Shown: positions 9,991 through 22,240, counted from the first letter of the stretch. The stretch: 64,000 nucleotides of DNA from Bagarius yarrelli (GCA_005784505.1 VCAZ01000030.1:1966501-2030500), one strand, 5' to 3'. Notes: a model not told the origin generated them from the sequence alone. A program made the numbers and translations.

Positions 9991-11419
9991 ATTTCTCCTA
10001 AATGAATGCTGATGCTTACAACATTAACTGCATGGCGTCCACCCGTGTATAGTTTTTTTTTAAGTTTCCCACTTCAAATTAATATTTCAGTTCAGGTTGT
10101 TACATAGCAAAATGCAGAATAAGTCAAGAAAGGTTAATATTGATGCAGGTTACTGTTCAAACTTTACACACATACAAAAGATGCAGCTGATTTCAAGTTT
10201 TATTGCTTTATTGTGTAAATAAATGACTTGTCACTTTTGTCTTTGGATTTTTTTTTTCATATTTTTAATTAGTATGGATTTAGAGAAAATGCACCGCCCT
10301 TTCTTTTTTTGATTAGGGTAATCAGAATAAAACAATCAATATTTGTGATATTATTTGATGATGCATGCATACAGCAAGCCGAAAACTCAATTATTTGCTT
10401 TAGACTAGATTTCTTATAGGAAATATTTTTTTGCTGGTTCTTTAATTACTGACTAGACTTTCTCATTTGCCTTTGACCTGCAAAAAATGAGCATGAGACA
10501 TAAACAAATGTGATAAGCTTGTTTCTCATTTTACATCCTCATTCAGTTTGTTGTGACTGACATGCAGTGCTACCTTTATTGGTGACAGACCCATGCCAAT
10601 CAAACCTATTTTCAGCATTGACTGCTTTATGAGGCTTCATTTTCTTGTGCATTAAACCACATGATTTGAACAATATGTCAGTGTGTAACTGACACAAGGC
10701 ACATGGTGTGTCACAGTATTTTAATCAATTGCTGATCTAATAGGAAAATCATTTTTAAATAATCACTGAAAAAGAGAGAGCGCGAGATAGACGAGCACAA
10801 AGCAACAGAAAGAAACAGGATATACTGCGATTAAGTGAGCTTCTAATCATTTAGTTCAATAACATATGCAGTCATTGTTCTCTCATTTTCCAGAATGAAA
10901 ATAAATGCGAAAATAAACACCCATAGATCACAAAGTAAAATCTGACCAATGAATGAGCTCATGTAAGACTTGTAGATCCTAACATAAGACCGTCTGATAG
11001 ATCAGACTTTTAGATTTTATTTTTAAAAAATATTTATTTTGTCTATGTCTTCATAATCTTTGGACCTTTTTTTCTTGGACCCACATGTTCTAAACTAATT
11101 AATAACACTGGGACATTTACCTGTAAAGACTAAATTTCTCGTTTAAAAGGATAAATCCAAATAAAGTGCAGAGAGCTGTCAATAAAGAAAGCCATTTTGA
11201 CGCTGATAATAAGGGGAAAATGTATCTTTTTTTACAAGACTTTTTACACGCATTATTAAGCATAACCAATAATCACAGTTTCATGATGAATAAAATACAT
11301 CACATGTATTTTGTATAAATACATGTATAAAGAAAGTTGTCTTTAAACAAAAAAGCAGTTGATAACAGTTGATTGTAAAAGCTATTAAAACAGTTAAGGG
11401 CAGCACTAACACCCTCTAT
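9991..11419. other. AT-rich non-coding stretch
   Basis: No gene, RNA or mobile element recognised. Poly-T and poly-A runs and short purine stretches (near 10771-10790) are the only notable features. Confidence 0.5.
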
Positions 11420-12290
11420 GCGACAGTCAAACATTTAAAAAAGAACTGAAGAGAACACAAATACAAAGGTTGTTCCACAAGATGCAAACCACTTATCAGT
11501 AACAATCAAAAAGCCACATGGACTTTACACAAAAATAAAAAATTGGAACCAAGAGTAATGTGTAGAGGATAAATAATCTGAAAGAAACAAGCTCGCCTGG
11601 GAAACATGGTGGTGGTAGTGTCATCATGGCTAGGAACTGTATAGCTGATTGTGAAACAAGTTCATTCAACTTTTTTTAATGGTGAAACTTATTACAGTAT
11701 CAGCAGAAGTAATTTGCAAAGAATAACTGTGCGGGACATCATGCCATGCGGCAAGTGAAAGACCCCCCACACGCTGCCAACTTAACAGAAAGTAGCACTT
11801 TTTTTAAAGATATTTTTTGGGCATTTTTTGCCTTTATTAATAGAACAGAGGAATAAAATAGGAAAGACAGAGAGAGTTGGGACTGGAAAGAACCCGAGCC
11901 AGAATTGAGCTGGAGGGCAACTTGAGCATGGGTGCCGGCGCCTTAACCCACTACACCACGGCGCCGGCCCTGACAGTAGCACTTCATTAAAAGAAAAAGT
12001 GAACGGTTTTGAGATTAGACAAGTCGATCACCAGGTCTAAATTCAGCTTAGGGGCATTTTATCTTCTGAGGAGGATACCAAAGAAATAAACTCAGCGAAA
12101 CTAACAGCAACTAAAGGAAGCTGTGCTATAAATCTGAAAGACATAAAGAAAAAGACAGTGTCGTGATGCCTGTGGGTTGCCAGCTTGATGCATGAATTGC
12201 AAGCAATGGATATAAAACCAAATATTAAGTGATATATGGTTTAATTTAGGTCTGTTTTTTGTAATGGAAAAGTCGAACAATTGAATCATG
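11420..12290 (+). pseudogene. heavily decayed Tc1-family transposon
   Basis: Several islands match a second Tc1-type family in the right order. A tccacaagatgcaaaccact block lies near 11475. A K-H-G-G-G-S-V-I-M block (aaacatggtggtggtagtgt) lies at 11604-11627. A tcgatcaccaggtctaaatt block lies near 12025, where the family usually encodes S-P-D-L-N. A cgtgatgcctgtgggttgcc block lies near 12163, where the family has its C-terminal helix. Reading frames are destroyed. A family-C SINE is inserted in the middle (11801-11974). No terminal repeats were identified. This is a different Tc1 lineage from the copy at 3.2-4.2 kb. Confidence 0.6.
11801..11974 (-). repeat. tRNA-derived SINE, family C, with target-site duplication
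   Basis: Flanked by the 10-bp direct repeat AGTAGCACTT (11791-11800 and 11975-11984), a clear target-site duplication. On the minus strand it starts with a GC-rich tRNA-like head (ggcgccgtggtgtagtgggt, with an A-box-like gtggtgtagtgg). It carries a B-box-like GGGTTCTTTCC near 11887-11897 and ends with aataaaggcaaaaaatgccc and an A-rich tail. It sits inside the Tc1 relic, so it is the younger insertion. The minus-strand open frame at 11782-11982 is an artefact of it. Confidence 0.85.
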
Positions 12291-13199
12291 TAACTGTTTG
12301 TCTAATTTGATGTTATATTCTGTTGCAATAATCTTTTGTTTTCAATCTCAAACTAAATGTGTTTTCTATTTCATTTGGGTATTTTCTCTATTCCAGTTAA
12401 ATTCTGGTTGCATTTTTTTTTAACCTATTATGTGTCTATTACCGGGTATAATAGTGAAAACGCAGATTTATTAACACAGATTTCCTGTATGTTTCTGTAT
12501 GGAGACCACTATTCAATGTTTATGAGTGATAACATAAATTAGCTCACCTTATTGATGTTCCCCAACATGAAATGCAAGAATATATAAAAAAAAATGTAAA
12601 AACAAAATAATAAAGAAAATGTTTTTCTTATCATTTCAAATCATTTGTACCAGCATTACTTTTGTGATAAAGTTTAAATAGTTCATTTTATAAGCAAAAA
12701 TTTATAAAGTGTCTTTTTGCAGCTAGACACAGAACATACCATGTTTATCATCAACCATTGTGAAGAAAAAAAAACCATACAATAACATGATATTTCGATT
12801 ACTGCATGTTGTTTAGGACAACTTTTTCCTTCCTTTTTTAAAATTACATGATATTACTTTGGTTTTGTTTTGATATTACATATTGTTAAAATGTTGGTTT
12901 TTTTTGCTACTTTTCAAAATCTTGGCTCTAATCAAATTTCCTGATACTTTGAGTTGTTAAACATCTCCACAGTCTGTGCTTTTCTGCTACGCAGGGGCTC
13001 AGTAGTGGGTCTGAAATTGACAGATTGCCTACAGTCATAGGATTGCTTCAGCTGTACCATCAGAACTCCATCTCTGTGGACATAGTATATTTTTAGAGCC
13101 TTTTTTTTCCTCTTCTTTTCTTTCTCTTTTTATTTTGTTACACACATGCTGACATCAAATTCTATATCTGTTTCAGACTTTTTTCTTTTTGCAAATTTT
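12291..13199. other. very AT-rich non-coding stretch
   Basis: Dominated by A and T runs. The open frame at 12357-12542 is low-complexity and not credible. Nothing else is recognised. Confidence 0.5.
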
Positions 13200-13510
13200 C
13201 ACATTTCCAGGTGCATTGGAATGAAAAAAAGGCAGTCATGAGTGACCTGAAGCAGCAGGGCTGAGGGATCTCGTGGGGGGGTGCATAGAAAGTGGTCATT
13301 TCCTTATTTATGGTCCTAACCTCCAGCTATGCTGCCAATTTGTCAGGGGGAAATCACCCACCAATTCTGTGCGGAGTGGTGTCTGAAGCCCTGTTGAGTT
13401 TTATTGCCTATTATACCAGAGCCAAGAATGAACTCACCATTACTGTCCCTTTTTCTGTCTCTTATCTTTTGCCTTATAGCACACCTCCTCATGGGGCTAG
13501 ACACTGTTTA
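13200..13510. promoter_or_regulatory. candidate conserved non-coding element
   Basis: The composition changes abruptly from the flanking AT-rich DNA to balanced, repeat-free sequence. It has words such as GCATTGGAATG, TTTGTCAGGGGG and CTCACCATTACTG. The 114-codon frame at 13292-13636 crosses it but matches no protein family that I know. A regulatory element is likelier than an exon. Confidence 0.25.
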
Positions 13511-14398
13511 ACCAAAAAGTCTTTACTGGTAGACAGTGTGGAGCAAGAATGCTGGTTAACCAGGCTGGTTAGCAAGTCTCAGACACAAGTCGTGAGGTCA
13601 TACGAGGTCAGCTGCATTGTAGACTGCAATCATTAAAAACCTGCCATGAAATTAATCGCTTTCTAGTGACCCGAGATACTGTGATGTTAATTATGATGCT
13701 AATTATTGTTAGTGCACTGCTGTTTTATGGGTCTCTTCTAAAAATACTAATATTATCTAAGGTATAGACATTAAGCGGATGGACTTATTTCACATCATCA
13801 ATCGGAGACGGTCATCTTTGCATCCAGCTGTTAAAGTTTATTATCATATGAGTAAACACCTTTTAATTTCATACACTCAACTTTTTGGACAACTTTTTTT
13901 TTTTCTAATGAGCCCAATGACGGTAATAACACCCTTGTAACTGTAGTCATTTTTATGTTGCACTCCCAAATTAATAATATTAATTTTATAATGCTGCCCC
14001 CAATGTGTTGTTCTACTGGTAAATTGTGACCTGGTGGGTTTTTGAGTGTGTTTGTTCGTGTTTGTGTGTGTGGAGAAATGTTTTTACTTTTTAAATAAAA
14101 AAACTGCACTTTTAATTATGAAAGAAAGAAAATACTTTTGTTGCTTAATGAGGTTAAGGTTAGAGTAGAGTGCAGTTTTAAGCATAATAATATTATGCAG
14201 ATATTCCGCTATAATTACAAGTGCGTGTGTATGTGTGTTGGGGCTGCTGGTGCAGATGTATTTACAGTTGGAACAGTGTGAGTATGTCGAATGTGTGCTT
14301 GTTGGTGTCAGGTCTATTAGAAATGCAGAGATCATGTCTTTAACAATATGCAATTTAGTAGGCAGGGAGTTGGCAAAGGCCAGAAGTAATGCAAAGTG
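13511..14398. other. non-coding stretch
   Basis: No gene or known repeat seen; several T-rich and TG-rich patches (14050-14075, 14222-14240). Overlapping frames on both strands near 14.1-14.6 kb run through the CA repeat and are not genes. Confidence 0.5.
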
Positions 14399-14423
14399 CA
14401 CACACACACACACACACACACAC
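14399..14423. repeat. (CA)n microsatellite
   Basis: About 12 CA units followed by a short imperfect extension (ccacacgcgcacaca). Confidence 0.95.
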
Positions 14424-15839
14424 CACACGCGCACACAGAGGGCTGGAAGTCCCTGCTGCCTGTGTGCTGATGAAAAAGTAATGTAGTATGTCTGGAAGTT
14501 TCTCTCTCTTTTTCCCACCACATTCTCCCGAAGGAAATAAGGCTTTCAGGCAAAAAAAGAGGTGGGGAAGAATCACATTGCTGAGGATACCAGCCAAATT
14601 TCTCTTTTACACACAGGAATAAACACATAAAAATGTGTATGATTGATAGCTTCATAAACAGGGTGAAGAAAATAAAATTAAGCTACAACCGTTTACAAAA
14701 AAATAAATCGAAAGCAGACGAATACATTTTTATGTTTGTTTGTAAACAGTGGCCAGTTCCAAGATCCATTACCTTTAGTCTGGACTAAACCAGACATAAC
14801 TGATCTAACTGTGATTTAGTAACTGAATAAACTTATACTTAAGGGCTTTTCATATAATATTTAAAGTATCTTAATATTGTGAGTCTTTAAAACTATCGTA
14901 AATGGCTAAATACTTTTTTTCTTTAAAAGTATTGATTGATTGATTAAGTTGATTATAGTGATAAAAAATACTATCTAGCACTCATTCATTCCTTAATTCC
15001 TTCATTCATTTACTCATTTATTTATTTTTTCCTGGTTCTACCTCGTTTACATTCTCATCGGTTTTTGGTGAAGTCTCCTCTTCATGGCTTTGTTTTTCTT
15101 TTCTTTTTCAGAGCTATGGTTCCTTTTTTGTTCCTTTGTTTCTTTCCTTTGGCTTTTTTTGGCTCTGTGTCATGCCTGTGTTTATTTAGAGTCTGTTATA
15201 GATTATGATAATGATATTTTTAATGATGATGATTGACATGGTGTGAGTCACGGAGCCCTGTGAGATGTTAAGATGGTGGTCCTAGAATAGAGCTCTCATC
15301 TGCTCAGGATAGAAATGTCTTATTACAGAATGAAGGTGAAACTAAGACCAGAGTGAATTGAGATTGAAAGTCGAAACTAATATAAAAATCTAGTAGTAGG
15401 ACTGATGGGACAGATAAATGTCATTTGGAACTATATATATATAAAGACATGTATGATCCAACATGTTTTAAAACACTTCATCAATTTAGTTTATCTTTTC
15501 CCTACAAAAATATTCTATTCCGACGAAATATAAATTTTTTATGTTTTATCAATTGACTTTATCGGCTGAACGATCTTACATTAAGAAGCTATAGATAAAT
15601 CAGCCAAAGTCCAGTTTTCAACATGGAGGTGAAAAGAAGTGAGGGGTAGTGTGTGTTTCTTAGGTATCTTCAGATTAACAGGCTGTTTGCTAAAGGTTTA
15701 CAGATCCAAAAGCACACATGGAAAACATGCATTAGCATAAAAAACACTGCAATGCCAGCCAAAGGAGACATAATTACTATTGACACAATTAACAAACACA
15801 TCAAATCCCCACATTCATTAGAAAGTCTAATTTAAAAAT
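14424..15839. other. AT-rich non-coding stretch
   Basis: Contains a CATT-rich low-complexity patch at about 14982-15030 and a short TA run at 15433-15441. No gene, RNA or mobile element recognised. Confidence 0.5.
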
Positions 15840-16170
15840 AAAGGAGAGGGGGAGGAAAGGAAAAGCTGTTTGTAATTCATTTCATCTTTTTTTCTTGGCA
15901 ATTTCTAATTCATCTCACTAATCATTTCAATCCACACCATCAATAAAACTTAAATTTATGTCTTTGCTCAGCATGAGGTGATTTAGCAGGAAGTGCCCTG
16001 AAGCCATATGGCACTATCAAACATAATCACATGGAAATGATGGTGCTGTTTATTGACAGACAATTAGGATTTGGATGATGGACATTAAAACAAATACTGA
16101 TTTTATACATTCATCACTTTAATGGCACTGTCCCTTACACATCTCTTCATCAACATACCTCCATCAGTCC
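15840..16170. promoter_or_regulatory. candidate conserved non-coding element
   Basis: Repeat-free block dense in homeodomain-type and related words. Examples are TGTAATTCATTTC, CTAATTCATC, CTAATCATTTC, GACAATTAGGATTT and TGTTTATTGACAG. It also has CATATGGCAC and AGCATGAGGTGATTTAG stretches. This is typical of developmental enhancers in fish gene deserts. Sequence conservation was not tested. Confidence 0.3.
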
Positions 16171-16492
16171 AATTATTTAAAAATTTTGATTTAAAACTAT
16201 TAAAATCTTGTTTCGATTCAGTTTTGAAGCAAACAATATCAACAATAATTAATAACAATAAAAATATTCATTATTATTTTTAAAAGAAAAATATTTTGTT
16301 GCTGCTGCTGTTGTTCAAGCTAATGTGGGTTTTTTTGTAGTTGGAAAATACAGTTTCTTGTACTGGGAAGAAATCATGCTTTCCAATGGAGGACAACATG
16401 CAAAAAATCAGAAAGATGTCATATATCAGTTATATGAGATGTCAACTTTTTCTTTAAACACAAACTACATTTCCTAGAATCCTCTATTACCA

Positions 16493-18049
16493 CACTGTAA
16501 AAATAAATCATGAGGCTTGTAATTGTAATTTGTTAAAAATAATGTGCATATTTTATAGTTTTCTGTGTTTTTATATAAATATTGACAATATTTTACTAAT
16601 AAAATCAATATCATTTTTTTTAAGCAAACCTGTGTAATTTTTGGGTTTAAAATGAGGAACGAATTATAGAAATAAAACTGAGTAAAGAAAGCTGTGTTTA
16701 TTTTAAGAGAATTGGTTCAATGATGCGTTTGTGAATGAGACGGCTTTATTTGAGACTCAACGACGGTGATCAGAAGACATTTCGAATGAGCAGACGAACA
16801 GTGATGTTAAGAGGTAAGGCTTAATAATTTATCATTTTTCTTTATTTCTACAATAATCACTATCAGGAACGACATGTTACTTTGACATTAGTTCAAGAGC
16901 ATAATTTTACGCTGATATTATATGGCGCACCTAGACATATTTAATGTTTTATGCTTCTATGTTAATTCTAAATTATATAATGAAATATATATATTAAAAT
17001 GATTAAATAATGTAAATAATATTAAAATCATGTAAATGATTATGTTATTTAAAACCGAACAGCGGTGATCAGGTGACATTTTGGCAGTAAAATTAAAGAA
17101 ACCATGTTTACATGTGGAATGAAGTGCATCCAACAAAGCAGTGTTTAAGTTGTATTTCTGTTTTAGCTGTATTAGTGTGAACTAGTGGCAGCAATGTAAA
17201 TGAAAAATATCATGAACTTTTTTCATAACTAAATATTTTATGTTTACAGTGTAAGAATGAGAATGTGCAGCAAAATCTCCTGCAGCACATACTGAAAATT
17301 GTTGTCTGCAAGTGGGGGCGACCAGGATGACTTCAGCATCATCTTAGAGCATCATCTCATCTGGCTTAGAGCCTGTGCAATACTTTTTGGACTCACATAT
17401 GTGCTAAACTTTACCTACCCCAAACAACTTTTGAGGTTTTACAGGTTCTTTTGGAACTGAATGACTACAATTACTCTAAACTTGTTAGATTTTGAGAAAG
17501 AAATCCATTGTTATCAAGTTTTGGTGAAAATGCAGTATATTGATTGTGGTTTTAAGATCTGTCAGGTTTTAATTGAGAATGTGACTATTGCCACAAAAAA
17601 GTTTTTTATAAACCTTTTATTCTATGACATGGACAAATTCAAGCAGTGTTTTTACATATAGTTTTATTTTTCCAGATCTTAAAACTGCTGTAAATTTTAT
17701 AGAGATTGTTTTACAAATGGTTTTTACCATTTTCTTATCAGTGGAACCTGAAATAAAAGCATGTTTAGCAACAAAAAGCCTTATGTATTATGAAGTAATT
17801 TTCATTAATACATTTTCATTCATTCATTAATACATACAATTAAATTGCTTAAATCAAAAAAGCACATTCCACTAAAAATATTAATATCACCCTGTTTCAG
17901 GGTCAATAATTTAGGAATTTTTACATGATTTATTTAAGTAGATTCTGTTAAAAAAAAATATCAAGTATTAAAAAACGATTTAAAAAATAATATGTGTAAA
18001 ATTGTTGCCCCTTTTTTTTAGTAGATAGCACATAAGACTTTTTACAGTG
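16493..18049 (+). mobile_element. possible TIR-bounded element with exon-like content
   Basis: The left boundary reads CACTGTAAAAATAAATC (from 16493) and the right boundary AGACTTTTTACAGTG (to 18049). They form an 11-bp inverted terminal repeat, CACTGTAAAAA, with no clear target duplication. Inside, on the plus strand at about 17369-17458, a frame reads A-C-A-I-L-F-G-L-T-Y-V-L-N-F-T-Y-P-K-Q-L and then a stop. This resembles the C-terminal block of a dispersed fish protein family that I remember as L-L-F-G-L-x-Y-x-L-x-x-x-Y-P-K. It is followed by about 300 bp of UTR-like DNA and an AATAAA at about 17752. The stretch near 16690-16815 has gene-like composition followed by GGTAAGG at 16812. This looks like a decayed last exon plus 3' UTR. 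Whether the short TIRs are real ends is uncertain. Confidence 0.35.
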
Positions 18050-19859
18050 CAGGCTTGTCACGTTCTGTTAAAAGACCACATTCTCTCAGTCCTGGGACTT
18101 GGATGTGCTTATTTCAGCCTATTGCTTTTATCTTATCTCTAGTGGCATTACATGTACACTATTACTTGTGACCTCGATTATAGGTTATCAGGACTAATTC
18201 ATAACCATCAAATTAGTTTTTTTTTCTCAAATCTAACTTTGTCTCTGCTTTTGGAAATGTTCTGCTTGGCCAGTAAAACTGCATTTGCTGTACCAAACAT
18301 GACACATTCTCTGATAGTGGTTCATGCTATTAAAGTATGATTTAGCTGTACATTTGCTTGTGCAGTTTGCTGCTGATGCTCAGTGTATTGCTCTTTTTGT
18401 GCAGGCCATTTTTCTTCTCTTTTGTCACTGATAATAAAGAGATACAGTTTAAATTTGCCTTTCATAGCAATTTCTTATAAAAAGCTGCAAACCGGGCTCC
18501 TTCGTTTCACTTATTTTCCTTGCCGTGTCTACTTTCTCTCTTTTCACTCTATTCGGATCTGCTGTCACTTTACTCTCCACTCTTACTGCCATCGAGATAT
18601 ACACTCCAGTAAGTATCTCATTCTCCTTTACTTTGATTGTGGTTTCTCTAACCAGATGGCTGACTGTGTGTAGGTGTGTGCTGTCACAGAAGTTTAGCTT
18701 TAATACAGCCTGTCCCAACATATTAGAGGTAGCCATTTTTTCTGCTGATTTCAACATCCTGATTGCCATCTTAAAGTTTTGAAACAGTGAAACAGTGATT
18801 CTCATTCTGTAATTACTACCAACACTGGAACACTATTATGAAGGGCAATTAAAACCTAAAGGGCAAAACTGTAACTTCAGGGTCTGATCTATCTTGGACT
18901 ACTTCATTTTTAAGGTGCTACTGTGTTCTCTTTCTGCTTTGCATGGATAGCTGCAGGTTCTTTGCTTTTCTCTCACTATTCAAAAACATGACAGTGGCTG
19001 GATTTCCTCCAAAAGATGAGTGTTTTATTTGGGGTGATTTCCAATCTCACACCCAGTGTTACTAAAGTAGACTTTAGATCTGACATGACCCCGATGAGGA
19101 TACGGTTCTTACGAAAGATTCTGAGAATAGTCAAGATACTATGACTGAAGACTAAACCTAGTGTTACTGAAGAACAAATCAATATAATCTTGAGTTCACA
19201 CATGCAGAATTTACTCTTCAATTAAGAGTTTAGATTTAAGTCCTAAAACAGTAGCTGGAATGTCCTGTTCTGCATTTATTTCTGTGTTTATTCAGACAAA
19301 AATTTTAAAAGCCAGTTAAAGGTTTTATTAAGAAGCCTTTAAAGGTCCATTTTTTTCTACCAGAAACAGCTTCAATCTAAGAAACGTTCAGGAAGCTTTC
19401 AAGTACAAACCCCTTGAGGAATCCATCATCTTCTTGAAAGGTCTAATTTCAAATGGTCATTTACTGGTAGTGGCAACCAGATTTTCTTGAACAAAAAAAA
19501 AAAAATACAATGTAGGTTTTTACACAATTTTTATTTAAATATACTTTCTTAAATATGATTGTCACTTATTTTTTGTATATTTGTAATATATTTATATTCT
19601 CTGGAAGCATGAGAATAATTTTAAATAAAAAAAGTAAATAAAACAAAGCATAAGCCAGAATAGCTAGCTTCCAAGTCAACGCGTCTCTCAATATATTAAT
19701 TTTACAAACTGTTAATGGATAAACAATTCTGTTGATCTGCTCTATCATTTTATATTTATTGCAAACGTTTTGCAAATCTATCATGAAGAGCCAAAAATAT
19801 CAGTAGGAAAAAAAATTATGCTTAAAGTATAGTAGAGTTTACATGAGCCACGTAATTAG
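18050..19859. other. non-coding stretch with an ambiguous exon-like patch
   Basis: At 18500-18608 a plus-strand frame encodes a hydrophobic, membrane-helix-like segment (S-L-I-F-L-A-V-S-T, then L-F-G-S-A-V-T-L-L-S-T-L-T-A-I-E-I-Y-T-P). It is followed directly by GTAAGTAT at 18609, a strong splice-donor match. The opposite strand is also open over 118 codons (18449-18805). I recognise neither product. No matching acceptor, start codon or second exon could be tied to it. The rest of the segment is ordinary AT-rich DNA. Confidence 0.3.
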
Positions 19860-20580
19860 AATTGACAACAGCACTGAACATCAGCAGCTTAATCCCCAAG
19901 CTCCTTCTAGCAAACCCTGCTGAAGCCTGAGAAAGTAGGGCACATCTTGCTCCGACATAAAATCATTATCAGAATTATAATTTTTCACTTGGTATAAGGG
20001 CAAAGGGGAGAAAAATGCCACTGCATCACCTGGCTACTGAAATACGTTCTCCTCAGCCGGTTGTTTATCTGTTTATGGCAAATTTATTTCAATTATAACG
20101 CTGCTATGCATCGTCCTTTCCCTAATCGATTAGTGCACTTGGCAACCCTTGGTGCTATGCATTGCAAGCCCACTGTTGTTGTGAAATATTCACTCTGTGC
20201 TCTGTGAGAGTCAAGAGGCATGCTGGCACTGTCAACAGTAAATATAGACATGCCAAATAATTAGCAACCTAATGAGGGTTTAATCGTGTCAAGATGAAAG
20301 CCAAGTCCAGTCCATTTTTTTTCCTCAACAAAGCTGTTTGTAACCTCTTTATCTCCATTAGAGATGAACTCGCAGACTTATTTTAATATCAGGGATGGCC
20401 ATTGATTTTTGTACCTCTCCTCTTGGTTTTTGCTCTTCTTTCTGGACCCAGATAGAGTGATGTTATATGAGGATGTATGGAGGTTGATATCGACTTCTGC
20501 TCCATCAATATTATAAATGCTTCAGCAGCAGTAAAAGTCATTTGCCATTTATTGGCTTTGCAAAGTAACATATTTATCAG
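19860..20580. promoter_or_regulatory. candidate conserved non-coding element, long
   Basis: About 720 bp, repeat-free and compositionally unlike its flanks. It holds many transcription-factor-like words: TGTTTATCTGTTTATGG near 20062, ATTATAACGCTGC, CTAATCGATTAGTG at about 20122-20135 (a palindromic ATCGAT core), CAAATAATTAGCAACC near 20254 and CTCTTTATCTCCATTAG near 20345. It is one of the best enhancer-like stretches in the window. Conservation was not tested. Confidence 0.4.
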
Positions 20581-21119
20581 TCTTTCTCACAGGTGTCAGC
20601 CCAGCACTAACAGATTAGCTCCAGTGTGCACTGACGAACTACTATAATAGATGTTACTTTAGTAAAAATTTGTTTCTGTGAACTTAAAGTAAGTGCTGAT
20701 TGCATTTAGAGTTGTTAAAACCAGTTTGTTCTCCCAGAGGAGAACTAATAAATTTTATCATATTTGTGTTTTGGGGCAACAGTAACAATCTTGAGAGAGA
20801 CTACGAGGCTTGGATTTAAGACTTGCTTAATGGATGGTTTTCTTTTTTTTCATTAAACTGTTGTTGTATTTTTGTCACTGACAACTACCCCACCTTCAGC
20901 TTATTAGACACCAGGCTGAAGTGCATGCTGGGTATTTTAAGCTCTGTTTCACCGAGACGGAAAGAAGCTACAGGTGCAAACCTGCCGCCACTGAACATGA
21001 CTGTCAGGTGCGAAATCTAAAATAAGGTACCGTCGTCTGCAATGTGGTGCTGTAAACATCATTTCACAAACGTTGACACATGAGTCCTGGGCTATTTCAT
21101 ACGTTGCTCTTGAATGCCT
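20581..21119. other. non-coding stretch
   Basis: No gene or repeat recognised. A 20880-21020 patch is less AT-rich and could be an extension of the neighbouring regulatory-looking blocks. Confidence 0.4.
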
Positions 21120-21510
21120 CTCGTAGATAATAATGAGATAAGTATCTCACCCAAATCCAGTGGCTAATATCTTTCAGTGATAAGAAGAACAGCCCTGCTG
21201 TGACACACTGCGACATTATATTATGTTTATTGTATGTCTCTGGCTGAGATAGCTACATTACCCTGGCCCGCTGTAAGCTAGCAGCTTGGCACAGCACATT
21301 TCTTTATCCTGTCCGTCCATCACACCTCTAGAGGACAAGATCTATGCACTTTCCTGAATAGGCCCTCCAGCAATTGTCTTCGATATATAATGGAGTACAT
21401 GAGGGATCAAAGTACCTGATATATCAAGGCAAATCAAGCATTTCCTTTTCTGTAATGATCTCCTTCTGTGCCATAATGGTCTATAACAGGAATCTGGAAA
21501 AGCCTCTAGA
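21120..21510. promoter_or_regulatory. candidate conserved non-coding element
   Basis: Repeat-free block with GATA-type and homeobox-type words (AATGAGATAAGTATCTCAC near 21131, which includes a GAGATA/TATCTC inverted pair; CTTTCAGTGATAAG; GGCTGAGATAGC; TTCGATATATAATGG). The appearance is enhancer-like; there is no alignment support. Confidence 0.3.
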
Positions 21511-21879
21511 AGAAATCACTTTACTGTTGTGAGTAACACAGGATTAAGCTAAAGAACGGTCTGCAATGTACAATTGATAAATACTATGTTTGGATATACC
21601 GTACAGTAAATATATTATTTAAATTGAACAGATAATATGTTTTAAACAGATGCAAAGACAGCTATGGGCAGAGTAAAAAATATGTAAACAGATATAAATA
21701 TTTGAAACAGTAAGTGGATACATATACAGACAGTGTCATTGTGATACACCTCTGAATCATATATAATAAATATGTATTGGTGCACCTGCTGTCGAGAGAG
21801 GTGCTAAAAAAAACAATGCAGTGTGTTCTGCGAAAGGACTGAGCAATACAGACACATTCATATTAAAGGGATGAATCAT
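21511..21879. other. AT-rich non-coding stretch
   Basis: Nothing recognised apart from A/T runs. Confidence 0.4.
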
Positions 21880-22240
21880 TTGTTCATTTGAGACCGCAAA
21901 CTAATCGAGCAACATCTAGCTTCAGACAAAATCTGCAATTTTAATGAGGCAAAGTATCAAAAGGAGCTCTAGTGCCGGTTTTCGCTGCCTTCTTCTTTTC
22001 ATGTGCCTCCAAGCCACTCTTAACCTGCCACTTTCTCCACTTACGATGAAGGGAGAATGCGGTTGCCGTGGCAGCCCCTCACATGGCTATATAAATCAAA
22101 AAGCTGCCAAGTGACATGGTTCCACCTTCTCCAAAGCCTAGTTATCATGGCTTTATATCAGTAGCTGCTTCATATAAAAATAAGCATTTTTTGTATTGCC
22201 ATCTAGTTTGACCAATCATTGTGGTGAAAAGCTGGCGTCT
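21880..22240. promoter_or_regulatory. candidate conserved non-coding element
   Basis: Repeat-free, balanced composition, with CAATTTTAATGAGGC, GGAGCTCTAGTGCC, GAATGCGGTTGCCGTGGCAG (RFX-like GTTGCCGTGGCAG near 22062) and a CACATGGCTATATAAATC stretch near 22080-22097. The last resembles a MADS/TATA-like word. Enhancer- or promoter-like, unproven. Confidence 0.3.

Noticed and set aside
14084..14655. Open frames of 80-145 codons on the minus strand
   Set aside because: They run through the CA microsatellite, giving Cys-Val repeats, and overlap each other in several frames.
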